NCBI RefSeq assembly: GCF_003667825.1
Contig: NZ_CP033043.1
Location: 4,268,501-4,332,500, forward strand
Source of the DNA: Metabacillus litoralis
GTDB lineage: Bacteria > Bacillota > Bacilli > Bacillales > Bacillaceae
Reading direction: 5' to 3'
Length of the DNA stretch: 64,000 bases
Under the pieces are notes generated by a model. It had not been told where the DNA came from and ran no database searches. It saw only the letters and a list, made by a program, of their open reading frames with translations. Of the stretch, positions 1 through 9,335 are shown in pieces. The translations under genes were made by a program, and so were the position numbers. Each line of letters starts with the position of its first letter. Position 1 is the stretch's first letter.

Positions 1-116
1 GGTTTAAACTTGATCGCATTTGATTAAGCTATAGATAATTAAATTTGGCAATAGGAAAGCAGAGCTACCGTACTTTACGGTTTCTCGTTTAACTTTTCTA
101 TTTTTTGTCTATAATG

Positions 117-1271
117 CTAATTTGAAGTTAACTCGTGGTAGGGTTCTTTGTTCTGAAGCATATGATAGACAATCGTAAGCATTCGGTGTCCTATGGCAAC
201 GAGTGCTTTTTTCTTTCCTCTTCTCGCAGCCAACGACCAATATTTGATTCCCAACCTTTTATTACGACTCCTTGAAACAGCCCATGCAGCTTCGCACAAT
301 GCAGATTTAATATGTGGATTTCCTCTAACTGTTCGTGTACTTTTTCTTTTTCCTGCACTTTCATGATTTCCAGGTGATAATCCTGCCCATGAAGCGAGAT
401 GTTTAGAAGTTGGAAACTGTCCCATATCTACACCAATTTCTGCAAGGATGACTGCAGCTGTATCTTTTTTAATACCCGGCATTGTGATTAAAAGTTGAAC
501 TTCTTCCTGATAGTCTAGTAAGATTTCATCGATCCTTTTCTCAATATCGGATATTAACGTTTCTAGATAAGTAATATGCATCCAGGATTGTTGGATTAGA
601 AAAAGTTGATGATCATTTAATGTACCGAATAAAGAATCAGTAATCAATTGTTTTTTATGAGCCATTCTTCCATGTATCTTTTTCTCAACTTCTTCCTGAT
701 CAATAAAACCTTCAGATATTAATTGTTCCAAGAGTTTCCTTCCTGAAACACCAAAAACATCTGAAATAACAGTACTTAATTTTATGTTTGAAGTCTCTAA
801 CACTTTTTGAATTCGGTTCTTCTCAGATGTCATATGCCCAATCCATTTCTTTCTAAGTCGAGTCAAATCTCGTAAATTTCGAAAGTCTTCTGGAGGGACA
901 AAGCTTTTCTCTATTAGTCCATGTCTTAATAATTTAGCTATCCATTCTGCGTCCGAAACATCTGTCTTCCTACCGGGAACGTTTTTAATCCTTTGTGCAT
1001 TAGCCAAAGTAATATCAAAAAAATCTTCTAAGATGTTGTAAACTGGTTTCCAATAAACTCCCGTACTCTCCATCGCAATGTGAGTGACTTCTTTTTCTTC
1101 TAACCATTTAAGCAGACGAAATAAATCCTTCGTTAATGTTGGGAAAGTTTCAATTACTCTTTCCAATTCAGCTTCTGAATCACCTAGTAATACACAAGCC
1201 ACAATGGTTTCTGAGTGAACATCCAAACCAGCACAACGTTTGTGTAAAGTTTCCACCTTATTCACCTTCAT
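117..1271 (-). CDS. IS110-family transposase
   Basis: This is a 384-residue DEDD recombinase of the IS110 family, which moves its element through a circular intermediate. The N-terminal RuvC-like domain shows the expected acidic residues: D17 in GLDVHS, E68 in AMESTGVYW, and D104 and D107 in RKTDVSDAEW. The C-terminal Tnp domain starts near residue 260 (ITMPGIKKDTAAVILAEIG) and carries the putative catalytic serine S305 in NHESAGKR. A central helical, coiled-coil-like part (about 120-250) separates them. The length is normal for an intact enzyme and there is no internal stop, so it may be active. It starts at an ATG; the region upstream is structured and may encode the guide RNA that IS110 enzymes use. 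Confidence 0.93.
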   Translation of the reverse strand: MKVNKVETLHKRCAGLDVHSETIVACVLLGDSEAELERVIETFPTLTKDLFRLLKWLEEKEVTHIAMESTGVYWKPVYNILEDFFDITLANAQRIKNVPGRKTDVSDAEWIAKLLRHGLIEKSFVPPEDFRNLRDLTRLRKKWIGHMTSEKNRIQKVLETSNIKLSTVISDVFGVSGRKLLEQLISEGFIDQEEVEKKIHGRMAHKKQLITDSLFGTLNDHQLFLIQQSWMHITYLETLISDIEKRIDEILLDYQEEVQLLITMPGIKKDTAAVILAEIGVDMGQFPTSKHLASWAGLSPGNHESAGKRKSTRTVRGNPHIKSALCEAAWAVSRSRNKRLGIKYWSLAARRGKKKALVAIGHRMLTIVYHMLQNKEPYHELTSN

Positions 1272-1277
1272 AAAATT

Positions 1278-1379
1278 ATTCCACAGACAGTGGAATGAAT
1301 TTGAAATTAAACATTTTTCTGTTCGTAGTCATCCTAGACATAGGGAGCTAACAATGGGTTGTACACCAAATTCATTCCA
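1278..1379 (-). ncRNA. Candidate IS110 bridge RNA region (structured DNA upstream of the transposase)
   Basis: Directly upstream of the transposase start, a 13-nt arm at 1291-1303 (TGGAATGAATTTG) is perfectly complementary to 1367-1379, enclosing 63 nt. A second small hairpin, TTCCAC/GTGGAA, lies at 1280-1294. In the IS110 subgroup the noncoding end upstream of the transposase is known to encode a structured bridge RNA that pairs with target and donor DNA. The RNA boundaries, loops and any pairing to target are not established here; the true RNA may extend further, towards 1500. Confidence 0.35.
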
Positions 1380-1709
1380 ACAGTTTTTTGTACAGGGTCG
1401 AACCACCAATAAAGACCACGTTATATACTCACTGTTTGCGGTATCAACATTATGGGATGAGAACTCTATTTTCATTCCTGGGTTGAGAGCGAAAGATCAT
1501 GAATGTTTTTTGTGTAGTAAAAGGTAATAAAATCGAAGATTTGAAATAGAGAGATAGAGACTAAATAAGACTACTAGCCTGAGGCTTGGGAGAAGCAAGA
1601 AGGTCAAGGAAGCGCAGGGAGTGAAGACCGGAATGTGCGGTTTTGGTACATGAGAATTTGAACGAACAAACTGACGCGGAGATTCGCCGCTTATCGCAAG
1701 CCGATAGTT

Positions 1710-1783
1710 CGAACGCGGAAGTTAAGCTCTTGCGCCAATGGTAGTTGGGGGTTTTCCCCTGTGAGAGTAGGACGTCGCCAAGT
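1710..1783 (+). pseudogene. 5S rRNA remnant, 3' half only
   Basis: From about 1710 the sequence follows the 3' part of Bacillus 5S rRNA: GCGGAAGTTAAGCTCTT, then GGTAGTTGGGGG, then GTGAGAGTAGGACGTCGCCA. Compared with the usual gene it has CGAACGCGG for CGAACACGG and has lost two bases after CTCTT. The 5' half (TGGTGGC...CACACCCGTTCCCAT) is absent and replaced by unrelated GC-richer sequence from about 1545, so helix I cannot form. I judge it a broken copy left at the end of an rRNA operon; in B. subtilis an rRNA operon precedes ctsR. Confidence 0.75.
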
Positions 1784-1792
1784 AAGATGGAG

Positions 1793-1823
1793 AAAAGATC
1801 AGTAGAGATGCTGATCTTTTTTT
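1793..1823 (+). terminator. Intrinsic terminator after the 5S remnant
   Basis: AAAAGATCAG at 1793-1802 pairs perfectly with CTGATCTTTT at 1811-1820 around an 8-nt loop and is followed by more T. It is probably the original terminator of an rRNA operon. Confidence 0.85.
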
Positions 1824-1867
1824 GTGTAGTTATAAAATGAAATGTTGAAGGTTGTAGAAATTTGTAA

Positions 1868-1964
1868 AATCGAAGATAAAACTTTAATAATCGAAGATAA
1901 AGTATTCAGAATCGAAGATAAAACTTCCATAATCGTAGATAAAGTACTCAGAATCGAAGATAAA
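1868..1964 (+). repeat. Five-copy 21-bp tandem repeat, potentially coding a heptad repeat
   Basis: The 13-mer AATCGAAGATAAA, with one substitution in copy four, starts at 1868, 1889, 1910, 1931 and 1952, exactly every 21 bp. A further AAAATCGAAGAT stands alone at 1529-1540. Because 21 is seven codons, the array stays in frame: an ATG at 1842 opens a 46-codon reading frame, ending at 1982, that reads as repeated IEDK plus three variable residues (TLI, VFR, TSI, VLR). There is no Shine-Dalgarno sequence before 1842, so translation is doubtful. Confidence 0.8.
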
Positions 1965-1982
1965 CATATAAACCACATCTAA

Positions 1983-2326
1983 ATTGTCTATGGAAGTGAA
2001 CCTGTAGCTCTAGTCTTAAGTAGAAGACCTGTGTTTACATAGTAATCACAAACCAAATATAGCTAAAAGTTTCAAAATAACAAAGAAAACTCTGTAGAAA
2101 ACAAAAAGAAGAGTATACCACAATGAATATGCCTTACATCTATTCATTATTGCTTATCTTATCAACTTTATTTCTAACCGACATTATTCTACAAAATCCG
2201 GGAAGTGACAGGCACCACCCCCACCCCCCAACTCTTCTTCTAAAAAAATAAGTGTTTGAAAACTATCTTTTGAGTATATATATAATAGAACAACTTATAT
2301 GTCTTATTAAACTAGGGGAAATGCAT
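1983..2326. other. Gene-free stretch before mgtC
   Basis: About 340 bp of AT-rich DNA with no convincing gene or RNA. Its only recognisable element is the 14-mer with GTGACAGGCACC at 2203-2216, followed by a C-rich tract (2217-2229). Confidence 0.5.
2203..2216 (+). repeat. Dispersed GTGACAGGCACC element, copy 1
   Basis: AAGTGACAGGCACC occurs here directly after CGGG and again in inverse orientation at 57708-57721, also directly after CGGGA. Finding a 14-mer twice in intergenic DNA within 64 kb suggests a dispersed intergenic element rather than chance. Confidence 0.5.
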
Positions 2327-3025
2327 ATGTTTGAGTTTTTTAGTCAAGAGGATTATACGATGTTTTCTCGTATCCTTATTGCAGCTCTTTTATGTGGGGT
2401 TATAGGGTTAGAACGGGAGTTTAAAAATCATCCTGCGGGGTTTCGAACACATTTGTTAGTAGGAATAGGATCATGTCTCATGATGATATTGTCTTTGTAT
2501 GGTTTTGAGCATTATCTTCAGGATCATAAAACAGTGCAATTCGATCCGTCACGGATTCCATCTTATGTGATTAGTGGCATAGGTTTTTTAGGTGGAGGAA
2601 CAATTCTAGTAAAAGGTGCAACGGTTAGAGGATTAACAACAGCTGCTTCTATCTGGATTGTAGCTGGATTAGGTTTAATTATCGGCTCGGGAATGTATAT
2701 TCTGGCATTTTTTACAACGATTATTGTCTTAATGTGCCTAATTTTTTTAAATAGATTAGAGAAGTATATGTATGTAAAAAAAACGAGAAGAAAAATGAAG
2801 GTTGTTGTAAATTCAACTAAATCTTCAATTGATGAAGTGATTCAGCGTCTTTCGACATATAGCATTAAGACAAATAGTATTGTGATGACATCAAGTCGAA
2901 AGGACCGAGAAGGGAATGTAACTTTTTATTATCAGTTAGATATTAATATTAACATTCATTCAATAGGGTATGAAAAGCTGGAGCTTGTAATGAAGGAAAT
3001 CAAGGAAGTAGAAAAAATCTTTTAA
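2327..3025 (+). CDS. MgtC/SapB-family inner membrane protein
   Basis: A 232-residue membrane protein of the MgtC/SapB family (B. subtilis YhiD-like). The N-terminal half has about four hydrophobic helices and the family hallmarks GLEREFKNHPAGFRTH, GIGFLGGGTILVKG and RGLTTAASIW; a soluble, ACT-like C-terminal domain begins near residue 150 after a basic stretch (YVKKTRRK). Members are linked to magnesium limitation, acid stress and, in pathogens, intracellular survival, but the biochemical activity is unsettled. I chose the ATG at 2327 because AGGGGAA (2314-2320) lies 6 nt upstream; an in-frame ATG at 2321 abuts that site and a longer frame reaches 2252. It stands alone between the rRNA remnant and the ctsR operon. 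Confidence 0.88.
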   Translation: MFEFFSQEDYTMFSRILIAALLCGVIGLEREFKNHPAGFRTHLLVGIGSCLMMILSLYGFEHYLQDHKTVQFDPSRIPSYVISGIGFLGGGTILVKGATVRGLTTAASIWIVAGLGLIIGSGMYILAFFTTIIVLMCLIFLNRLEKYMYVKKTRRKMKVVVNSTKSSIDEVIQRLSTYSIKTNSIVMTSSRKDREGNVTFYYQLDININIHSIGYEKLELVMKEIKEVEKIF

Positions 3026-3077
3026 ATAAGGTTTCACCTCTTGCTATTTTGGCAATATTTAAAATGAAACAGAAGAG

Positions 3078-3106
3078 TTGAAAAATTTTTCTGTTCGTTT
3101 TATATT
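3078..3106 (+). promoter_or_regulatory. SigA promoter of the ctsR operon
   Basis: TTGAAA (3078-3083), a 17-bp spacer and TATATT (3101-3106). The predicted start falls near 3113, just at the CtsR operator. Confidence 0.75.
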
Positions 3107-3114
3107 TAGATTAT

Positions 3115-3131
3115 AGTCAAATATAGTCAAA
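3115..3131 (+). promoter_or_regulatory. CtsR operator (tandem heptad)
   Basis: AGTCAAA-TAT-AGTCAAA is an exact match to the known CtsR box, a directly repeated heptad (A/G)GTCAAA with 3-bp spacing NAN. It overlaps the predicted transcription start, so bound CtsR would block the operon; this is autoregulation. Confidence 0.92.
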
Positions 3132-3151
3132 GTCAGTGAGGGGGAGGTTGA

Positions 3152-3613
3152 GTGAGAAATATTTCAGACATTATTGAACAGTATTTAAAAAAAGTGCTGG
3201 ACAGTAGTGGGAAAGAAATTGTTGAAATTAAACGGAGTGAAATAGCTGATCAATTTCAATGTGTGCCTTCACAGATAAACTATGTTATAAACACAAGATT
3301 TACGATTGAAAGAGGTTATCTCGTAGAAAGTAAGCGTGGTGGAGGAGGCTATATTAGAATTATTAAAGTTCATGCTGAAACTCAAGCACACTTACTTGAT
3401 CAATTATTAGCTTTAATTAATAATCGCCTCTCACAAGCAGCTGCAGAGGATATCATTAGTCGGCTTGTAACAGAAGAGGTTATATCTCCTCGAGAAGCAA
3501 AGCTGATGATGAGTGTTATAGATCGTTCAGTCTTATATATCGACCTTCCTCATAGGGATGAGTTAAGGGCAAGAATGGTGAAAGCCATGTTAACTTCATT
3601 GAAATATAAGTGA
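3152..3613 (+). CDS. ctsR: CtsR, transcriptional repressor of class III heat-shock genes
   Basis: A 153-residue repressor that binds the heptad operator upstream of clp genes and its own operon. The N-terminal winged helix-turn-helix (about 1-70) contains the glycine-rich wing KRGGGGYIRI, the heat-sensing, DNA-contacting loop of the family; the C-terminal helical part serves dimerisation and McsB/ClpC-mediated control. Translation starts at GTG 3152 behind GGGGGAGG. Downstream follow mcsA (15-bp gap), mcsB and clpC, which together adjust CtsR activity and turnover. Length and order match the B. subtilis operon. Confidence 0.98.
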   Translation: MRNISDIIEQYLKKVLDSSGKEIVEIKRSEIADQFQCVPSQINYVINTRFTIERGYLVESKRGGGGYIRIIKVHAETQAHLLDQLLALINNRLSQAAAEDIISRLVTEEVISPREAKLMMSVIDRSVLYIDLPHRDELRARMVKAMLTSLKYK

Positions 3614-3628
3614 AAGTAGGGGAGACGG

Positions 3629-4180
3629 ATGATTTGCCAGGAATGTAATGAAAGACCGGCAACGTTTCACTTTACAAAAGTGATTAATGGTGAGAAAACA
3701 GAAGTTCATATATGTGAGCACTGTGCAAAAGAAAATAGTGAATTTTTTATGTTTAATTCAAGCTCAGGATTCTCGTTAAACAGCCTGTTAACAGGTTTAC
3801 TAAATATGGAGCATGGCTTTGCAAAAGCAGAGGAGCAGAATGTGTTTAAAACAGAAAGTGTTCCTCAATGTGATCGATGTAAAATGACTTTCCAGGATTT
3901 TAAGAAATCTGGTAGGTTTGGTTGCTCCAATTGTTACCCAACTTTTAAAAATTATATTGCACCGATTCTAAGACGAGTTCATGGTGGCAACACAGAACAT
4001 TCCGGGAAAATCCCTAAGAGAATTGGTGGAGATATTCATATAAGGAAAAAAATTGACGATTTAAAAGAGAAAATCAGAAGTTTTATTAGTCAAGAAGAGT
4101 TTGAACAAGCTGCTTTAGTGAGAGATGAGATTCGCTCACTCGAAAAAAAATTAAGTAGCTTTGATGAGGAGGGATTTTAG
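3629..4180 (+). CDS. mcsA: McsA, activator of the McsB arginine kinase
   Basis: A 183-residue zinc protein. The N-terminus shows CQEC...CEHC (from residue 3) and a second pair CDRC...CSNC near residues 90-110, which together make two treble-clef-like metal sites. The C-terminal 40 residues (KIDDLKEKIRSFISQEEFEQ...) form a UVR-type helical hairpin as in UvrB/UvrC and ClpC. In B. subtilis McsA binds and activates McsB and helps switch off CtsR. The stop codon directly abuts the mcsB start, indicating translational coupling. Confidence 0.96.
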   Translation: MICQECNERPATFHFTKVINGEKTEVHICEHCAKENSEFFMFNSSSGFSLNSLLTGLLNMEHGFAKAEEQNVFKTESVPQCDRCKMTFQDFKKSGRFGCSNCYPTFKNYIAPILRRVHGGNTEHSGKIPKRIGGDIHIRKKIDDLKEKIRSFISQEEFEQAALVRDEIRSLEKKLSSFDEEGF

Positions 4181-5278
4181 ATGTCACTCCAGAACTTTAT
4201 GAATAAGGCAATGAGTGCTTGGATGAGTCAGGAAGGGCCTGATTCAGACATTGTATTAAGCAGCCGAATTCGTTTAGCACGAAATATAAATCAATACAAA
4301 TTCCCAACTCTCTCTACAAATGAGGAAGCACAGGAAGTTCTAAATTTCTTTGAAAACACATATGCAAATAAAACATTCAAAAAATTAGGCCAATTAGAGC
4401 TTTTAAAAATGAATGATTTGCAAGCAATTCAAAAAAGGGTCCTCGTAGAAAAGCATTTAATAAGTCCTAACTTAGCTGACCGCTCTGAATATGGAGGTTG
4501 TTTGCTTTCAGAAAATGAAGAGGTAAGCATCATGTTAAATGAAGAGGATCATATTCGAATTCAATGCTTATATCCTGGATTTCAGCTGGAAGAAGCCTTA
4601 CATACAGCGAATCAGCTGGATGATTGGATTGAGGAAGAAGTTGATTATGCCTTCGATGAACAAAGAGGCTATTTAACAAGCTGTCCTACCAATGTAGGAA
4701 CAGGGCTTAGGGCATCAGTGATGATGCATCTCCCAGCGTTAGTTATCACTCAAAAGATTAATCGAATTATCCCGGCAATTAATCAGCTTGGCTTGGTTGT
4801 AAGAGGAATATATGGAGAAGGTAGTGAAGCAGTAGGAAATCTTTTTCAAATATCAAACCAAATTACATTAGGTAAGTCAGAGAAGGATATTGTAGAAGAT
4901 CTGGTTAGTGTTGTACAACAACTAATTGAGCAGGAAAGATCTACTCGTGAAGCTTTATATCAGTCATCACACACTCAGTTAGAAGACAGGGTTTACCGTT
5001 CCTTTGGAACTTTGGTATACAGCCGAATCATAGAATCTAACGAGACAGCAAAATGCTTATCTGATGTTAGATTAGGTATTGATTTACGAATTATTAAAGA
5101 TATTTCCCGTACTATCTTAAATGAACTGATGATATTAACACAGCCTGGATTTTTGCAGCAGTATTTTGGCGGACCATTACGTCCAAATGAGAGAGATATT
5201 CGTCGAGCTGCACTCATTAGAGAGCGGTTAAACCTAGAAATGGATCGTAATAAACGGATGGAGGATGATGAATTATGA
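4181..5278 (+). CDS. mcsB: McsB, protein-arginine kinase
   Basis: A 365-residue kinase related to creatine and arginine kinases; it phosphorylates arginines on CtsR and on damaged proteins, tagging them for ClpC-ClpP. Visible family features are the N-terminal SSRIRLARN, the NEEDHIRIQ loop, the cysteine-containing [14 protein letters not shown] active-site stretch, and the C-terminal [10 protein letters not shown] that corresponds to the phosphoarginine-binding RDXXRP region. It starts with no gap after mcsA and overlaps clpC by 4 nt (ATGA), so the three are translated as a unit. Confidence 0.97.
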   Translation: MSLQNFMNKAMSAWMSQEGPDSDIVLSSRIRLARNINQYKFPTLSTNEEAQEVLNFFENTYANKTFKKLGQLELLKMNDLQAIQKRVLVEKHLISPNLADRSEYGGCLLSENEEVSIMLNEEDHIRIQCLYPGFQLEEALHTANQLDDWIEEEVDYAFDEQRGYLTSCPTNVGTGLRASVMMHLPALVITQKINRIIPAINQLGLVVRGIYGEGSEAVGNLFQISNQITLGKSEKDIVEDLVSVVQQLIEQERSTREALYQSSHTQLEDRVYRSFGTLVYSRIIESNETAKCLSDVRLGIDLRIIKDISRTILNELMILTQPGFLQQYFGGPLRPNERDIRRAALIRERLNLEMDRNKRMEDDEL

Positions 5279-7722
5279 TGTTTGGAAGATTTACAGAACG
5301 CGCGCAAAAAGTACTGGCTTTAGCACAAGAGGAAGCAGTTCGATTAGGACATAATAATATTGGAACAGAGCATATTCTTCTAGGTCTTGTTAGTGAAGGC
5401 GAAGGTATCGCTGCTAAAGCTTTATTAGCATTAGGTCTAGGTCCAGATAAAATTCAAAAAGAAGTAGAAGGATTGATTGGTAGAGGTCAAGATGCCTCAC
5501 AAACTATTCACTATACACCAAGAGCAAAAAAGGTCATTGAGCTATCAATGGACGAAGCAAGAAAGCTGGGACATTCTTATGTCGGAACAGAACATATTCT
5601 CCTAGGTCTTATTCGTGAGGGAGAAGGGGTAGCTGCACGAGTACTTAATAATTTAGGTGTGAGTTTAAACAAAGCAAGACAACAGGTTCTTCAATTATTA
5701 GGAAGCAACGAATCTTCAGCAAACCATCAAGGTGGAGGCATTACGAATGCAAATACACCTACTTTGGATAGTCTTGCACGTGATTTAACGGCGATTGCTA
5801 GAGAAGGAAGCTTAGATCCTGTAATTGGTAGAAGTAAAGAAATTCAGCGTGTTATTGAAGTGTTGAGTAGACGTACGAAAAACAACCCTGTATTAATTGG
5901 GGAGCCAGGTGTTGGTAAAACGGCCATTGCTGAAGGCTTGGCTCAACAAATTGTCCAAAATGAAGTACCTGAAATTTTACGTGATAAGCGTGTTATGACG
6001 TTAGATATGGGAACAGTTGTTGCAGGGACAAAATATCGTGGTGAATTTGAAGATCGTCTGAAAAAGGTAATGGATGAAATTCGCCAAGCGGGTAATATCA
6101 TTCTCTTTATTGATGAGTTACACACATTAATCGGTGCTGGTGGTGCAGAAGGAGCTATTGATGCTTCAAATATTCTTAAGCCGTCATTAGCTCGTGGTGA
6201 GCTTCAATGTATTGGTGCAACAACACTTGATGAATATAGAAAATATATTGAAAAAGATGCCGCATTAGAGCGTAGATTCCAGCCAATTCAAGTCGATGAA
6301 CCTTCTGTTGATGAGAGTGTTCAAATTTTAAAAGGTTTACGTGATCGTTATGAGGCACATCATAGAGTATCAATTACAGATGAAGCGATTGATGCTGCTG
6401 TTAAATTATCAGATCGTTATATTTCTGATCGTTTCCTTCCAGACAAAGCGATTGATTTAATTGATGAAGCAGGTTCAAAGGTTCGCTTACGTTCTTTTAC
6501 TACACCACCTAATTTAAAAGAGCTTGAACATAAGCTTGAGGAAATCCGTAAAGAAAAAGATGCCTCTGTTCAAAGCCAAGAGTTTGAAAAAGCAGCATCT
6601 TTACGTGATACAGAGCAACGTTTACGTGAGCAGCTAGAGGAAACGAAAAAAACGTGGAAAGAAAAACAAGGTCAAGAAAATACTGAAGTGACAGTTGAAG
6701 ATATTGCAATGGTTGTTTCTAGTTGGACTGGTGTCCCAGTTTCGAAGTTGGCACAAACAGAAACTGACAAACTGTTAAACATGGAAAACATCCTTCATTC
6801 AAGAGTAGTGGGTCAAGAAGAAGCGGTAGTTGCTGTTGCAAAAGCGGTACGCCGTGCACGTGCTGGCTTAAAGGATCCAAAACGTCCAATCGGTTCATTC
6901 ATCTTCTTAGGACCAACGGGTGTAGGTAAAACTGAGTTAGCTCGCGCTCTTGCAGAATCGATCTTTGGTGATGAGGATGCGATGATTCGTATTGATATGT
7001 CTGAATATATGGAGAAGCATTCAACATCACGACTGGTTGGTTCACCTCCAGGATATGTAGGCTATGATGAAGGTGGTCAGTTAACAGAGAAGGTTAGAAG
7101 AAAGCCTTACTCAGTTGTCCTTTTAGATGAGATTGAAAAAGCCCACCCTGATGTGTTTAATATTTTACTACAAGTATTAGAAGACGGAAGATTAACTGAT
7201 TCTAAAGGGCGTACTGTAGACTTTAGAAATACGATTTTAATCATGACTTCTAACGTTGGAGCTAGTGAACTAAAACGCAATAAATATGTTGGCTTTAATA
7301 TCCAAGATGAAACACAAAACTATAAAGACATGAAAGATAAGGTAATGAATGAGCTAAAACGTGCATTCCGTCCTGAGTTCATCAACCGTATTGATGAAAT
7401 CATTGTCTTCCATTCTTTAGAGAAAAAGCATTTAAAAGAAATCGTTTCGCTTATGTCTGATCAATTAACGAAACGTTTAAAAGAACAAGATCTTTCATTA
7501 GAATTAACAGAATCTGCGAAAGAGAAAATTGCTGATGAGGGAATTGACTTAGAATATGGTGCAAGACCATTACGTCGTTCGATTCAAAAGAATGTGGAAG
7601 ACCGTCTTTCTGAAGAGCTGTTAAAAGGTACAATTGATAAAGGCCAAAAAATTATTCTTGATGTGGAAAATGGCGAGTTTGTTGTGAAGACAGCTGAAAA
7701 AGAAGAAGTGAAATCTAATTAA
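5275..7722 (+). CDS. clpC: ClpC, AAA+ unfoldase of the ClpCP protease
   Basis: An 815-residue HSP100 ATPase. Order of domains: duplicated Clp-N repeats (about 5-70 and 80-145), AAA+ module D1 with Walker A GEPGVGKT at 209-216 and Walker B FIDELH, the coiled-coil middle domain with a UVR-like motif (about 410-475), and D2 with Walker A GPTGVGKT at 546-553. The VGF tripeptide in NKYVGFNIQ is the ClpP-docking loop. It unfolds phosphoarginine-tagged or adaptor-bound substrates and feeds them to ClpP. Two adjacent ATGs (5275, 5278) are possible starts. It closes the CtsR operon, ahead of an intrinsic terminator. Confidence 0.98.
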   Translation: MMFGRFTERAQKVLALAQEEAVRLGHNNIGTEHILLGLVSEGEGIAAKALLALGLGPDKIQKEVEGLIGRGQDASQTIHYTPRAKKVIELSMDEARKLGHSYVGTEHILLGLIREGEGVAARVLNNLGVSLNKARQQVLQLLGSNESSANHQGGGITNANTPTLDSLARDLTAIAREGSLDPVIGRSKEIQRVIEVLSRRTKNNPVLIGEPGVGKTAIAEGLAQQIVQNEVPEILRDKRVMTLDMGTVVAGTKYRGEFEDRLKKVMDEIRQAGNIILFIDELHTLIGAGGAEGAIDASNILKPSLARGELQCIGATTLDEYRKYIEKDAALERRFQPIQVDEPSVDESVQILKGLRDRYEAHHRVSITDEAIDAAVKLSDRYISDRFLPDKAIDLIDEAGSKVRLRSFTTPPNLKELEHKLEEIRKEKDASVQSQEFEKAASLRDTEQRLREQLEETKKTWKEKQGQENTEVTVEDIAMVVSSWTGVPVSKLAQTETDKLLNMENILHSRVVGQEEAVVAVAKAVRRARAGLKDPKRPIGSFIFLGPTGVGKTELARALAESIFGDEDAMIRIDMSEYMEKHSTSRLVGSPPGYVGYDEGGQLTEKVRRKPYSVVLLDEIEKAHPDVFNILLQVLEDGRLTDSKGRTVDFRNTILIMTSNVGASELKRNKYVGFNIQDETQNYKDMKDKVMNELKRAFRPEFINRIDEIIVFHSLEKKHLKEIVSLMSDQLTKRLKEQDLSLELTESAKEKIADEGIDLEYGARPLRRSIQKNVEDRLSEELLKGTIDKGQKIILDVENGEFVVKTAEKEEVKSN

Positions 7723-7736
7723 ATAAAGAATGTTTA

Positions 7737-7777
7737 GAGGCATACGATTTTAATTGTGTGCCTCACTTTCTTTTTTC
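7737..7777 (+). terminator. Terminator of the ctsR-clpC operon
   Basis: GAGGCATAC (7737-7745) pairs with GTGTGCCTC (7756-7764, one G-T pair) and is followed by ACTTTCTTTTTTC. Confidence 0.8.
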
Positions 7778-7958
7778 TCCTATGGATAATACTACGGACA
7801 TTGGGAATAAGAATAATCCCCCTTTTGCCCGTCTGATAAGAATTAAACGTAATTTTCGAAAAGATTTCCCTTTAGAGCACTTTCAGTTTTATATAATTAA
7901 GGATAAGTATCATAATTAACTTGTCTATTTGGTAATCTAATAAGAGAGGAACAATTTT

Positions 7959-9335
7959 ATGGCAAAAGCAAAGGTAAAGTTTATTTGTCAAACCTGTGGC
8001 TATGAATCACCGAAGTGGATGGGGAAATGCCCAGGTTGTGGTGAATGGAATACAATGTCAGAAGAAGTATTAAAGTCTGGGTCACCTCGAAGGGCTGTTT
8101 TTGCTCATTCCAATCAAACGGTACAAAAACCCTCGCCGATAACAAAAATTGAAACAACCCAAGAACCAAGAATATTTACAAACCTTAAAGAATTTAACCG
8201 TGTACTCGGAAGTGGTATTGTGAAGGGATCTTTAGTTTTAATTGGTGGTGATCCTGGTATTGGGAAATCAACACTGCTATTACAAGTATCCTCTCAATTA
8301 GCTGATAACGGTCATGATGTTTTATATATATCTGGTGAAGAATCAGTTAAACAAACGAAATTAAGGGCAGATCGCTTAGGAGTAAAATCTAATAAATTAT
8401 TAGTTTTATCTGAAACAGACTTAAGCTTTATTTCAAAAGCAATCGATGAAACAAACCCAGCCTTTGTAGTGGTCGATTCGATTCAAACTGTTTATCATAG
8501 TGAAATAAGCTCTGCTCCGGGTAGTGTATCTCAAGTGAGAGAATCAACAGCTGAATTAATGAGAATAGCCAAAACAAAGGGTATTGCGGTATTCATTGTT
8601 GGTCATGTAACGAAAGAGGGATCAATTGCAGGGCCAAGGCTATTAGAGCATATGGTTGATACAGTCCTCTATTTTGAAGGAGAAAGACATCATACGTATC
8701 GAATATTACGTGCTGTAAAAAACCGCTTTGGGTCTACAAATGAGATGGGAATTTTCGAAATGAAAGAAGCTGGTTTAGAAGAGGTGCAAAACCCATCAGA
8801 GATTTTTCTAGAAGAAAGGTCTAAGGGTGCAGCAGGTTCAACAGTTGTTGCCTCAATGGAGGGTACCAGATCAGTGCTTGTTGAAATTCAGGCTCTTATC
8901 TCTCCGACCAGTTTTGGAAATCCAAGGAGAATGGCAACTGGAATAGATCATAATCGAGTGCCATTGTTAATGGCTGTTTTAGAGAAACGTGTTGGTCTTC
9001 TTTTGCAAAACCAGGATGCATATTTAAAGGTTGCCGGAGGCGTAAAGCTTGATGAACCTGCTATTGATTTAGCTGTTGCTGTTAGTATTGCTTCTAGCTT
9101 TAAGGATGCGCCACCAAAACCGACTGACGTTATTATTGGGGAAGTGGGGTTAACAGGTGAGGTTCGTAGAGTGTCGAGAATTGAACAAAGAGTGATTGAA
9201 GCTGCAAAGCTAGGTTTTAAGAGGGCGGTCATTCCACATGCAAATATAGGCGGTTGGAATCCACCAGATGATATAGAAATTATAGGAGTAAAAAATGTAG
9301 CAGAGGCCCTCCAAAAAACATTAGGGGGATCATAA
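7959..9335 (+). CDS. radA: RadA, DNA branch-migration ATPase
   Basis: A 458-residue RecA-like helicase that promotes branch migration in homologous recombination and DNA repair. It shows an N-terminal four-cysteine zinc motif (C10, C13, C24, C27), Walker [11 protein letters not shown] at 96-105, the RadA-specific KNRFG motif near residue 255, and a Lon-protease-like C-terminal domain from about 290 without protease function. disA begins directly after its stop codon with no gap, and RadA is a known DisA partner, so the pair probably acts together in genome-integrity checking. The start is an ATG behind AGAGAGGA. Confidence 0.97.
   Translation: MAKAKVKFICQTCGYESPKWMGKCPGCGEWNTMSEEVLKSGSPRRAVFAHSNQTVQKPSPITKIETTQEPRIFTNLKEFNRVLGSGIVKGSLVLIGGDPGIGKSTLLLQVSSQLADNGHDVLYISGEESVKQTKLRADRLGVKSNKLLVLSETDLSFISKAIDETNPAFVVVDSIQTVYHSEISSAPGSVSQVRESTAELMRIAKTKGIAVFIVGHVTKEGSIAGPRLLEHMVDTVLYFEGERHHTYRILRAVKNRFGSTNEMGIFEMKEAGLEEVQNPSEIFLEERSKGAAGSTVVASMEGTRSVLVEIQALISPTSFGNPRRMATGIDHNRVPLLMAVLEKRVGLLLQNQDAYLKVAGGVKLDEPAIDLAVAVSIASSFKDAPPKPTDVIIGEVGLTGEVRRVSRIEQRVIEAAKLGFKRAVIPHANIGGWNPPDDIEIIGVKNVAEALQKTLGGS

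Larger units (their letters stand above)
117..1380 (-). mobile_element. IS110-family insertion sequence, ends undefined
   Basis: The segment holds a complete IS110-type transposase gene on the minus strand plus about 100 bp of structured DNA upstream of its start. IS110 elements usually lack long terminal inverted repeats, and I could not fix either end by eye; the coordinates cover only the transposase and the visible upstream stem. The element sits where the end of an rRNA operon would be expected, just left of a broken 5S gene, so it may have arrived with or after a rearrangement there. No second copy exists in the window for comparison. Confidence 0.65.

Noticed and set aside
1240..1527. 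95-codon plus-strand frame opposite and upstream of the transposase
   Set aside because: It overlaps the transposase start and the structured noncoding end; composition does not look coding and no ribosome site is present.
2123..2251. 42-codon frame before mgtC
   Set aside because: Its C-terminal part is only the GTGACAGGCACC element and a C-rich tract (HHPHPP); no ribosome site was seen.
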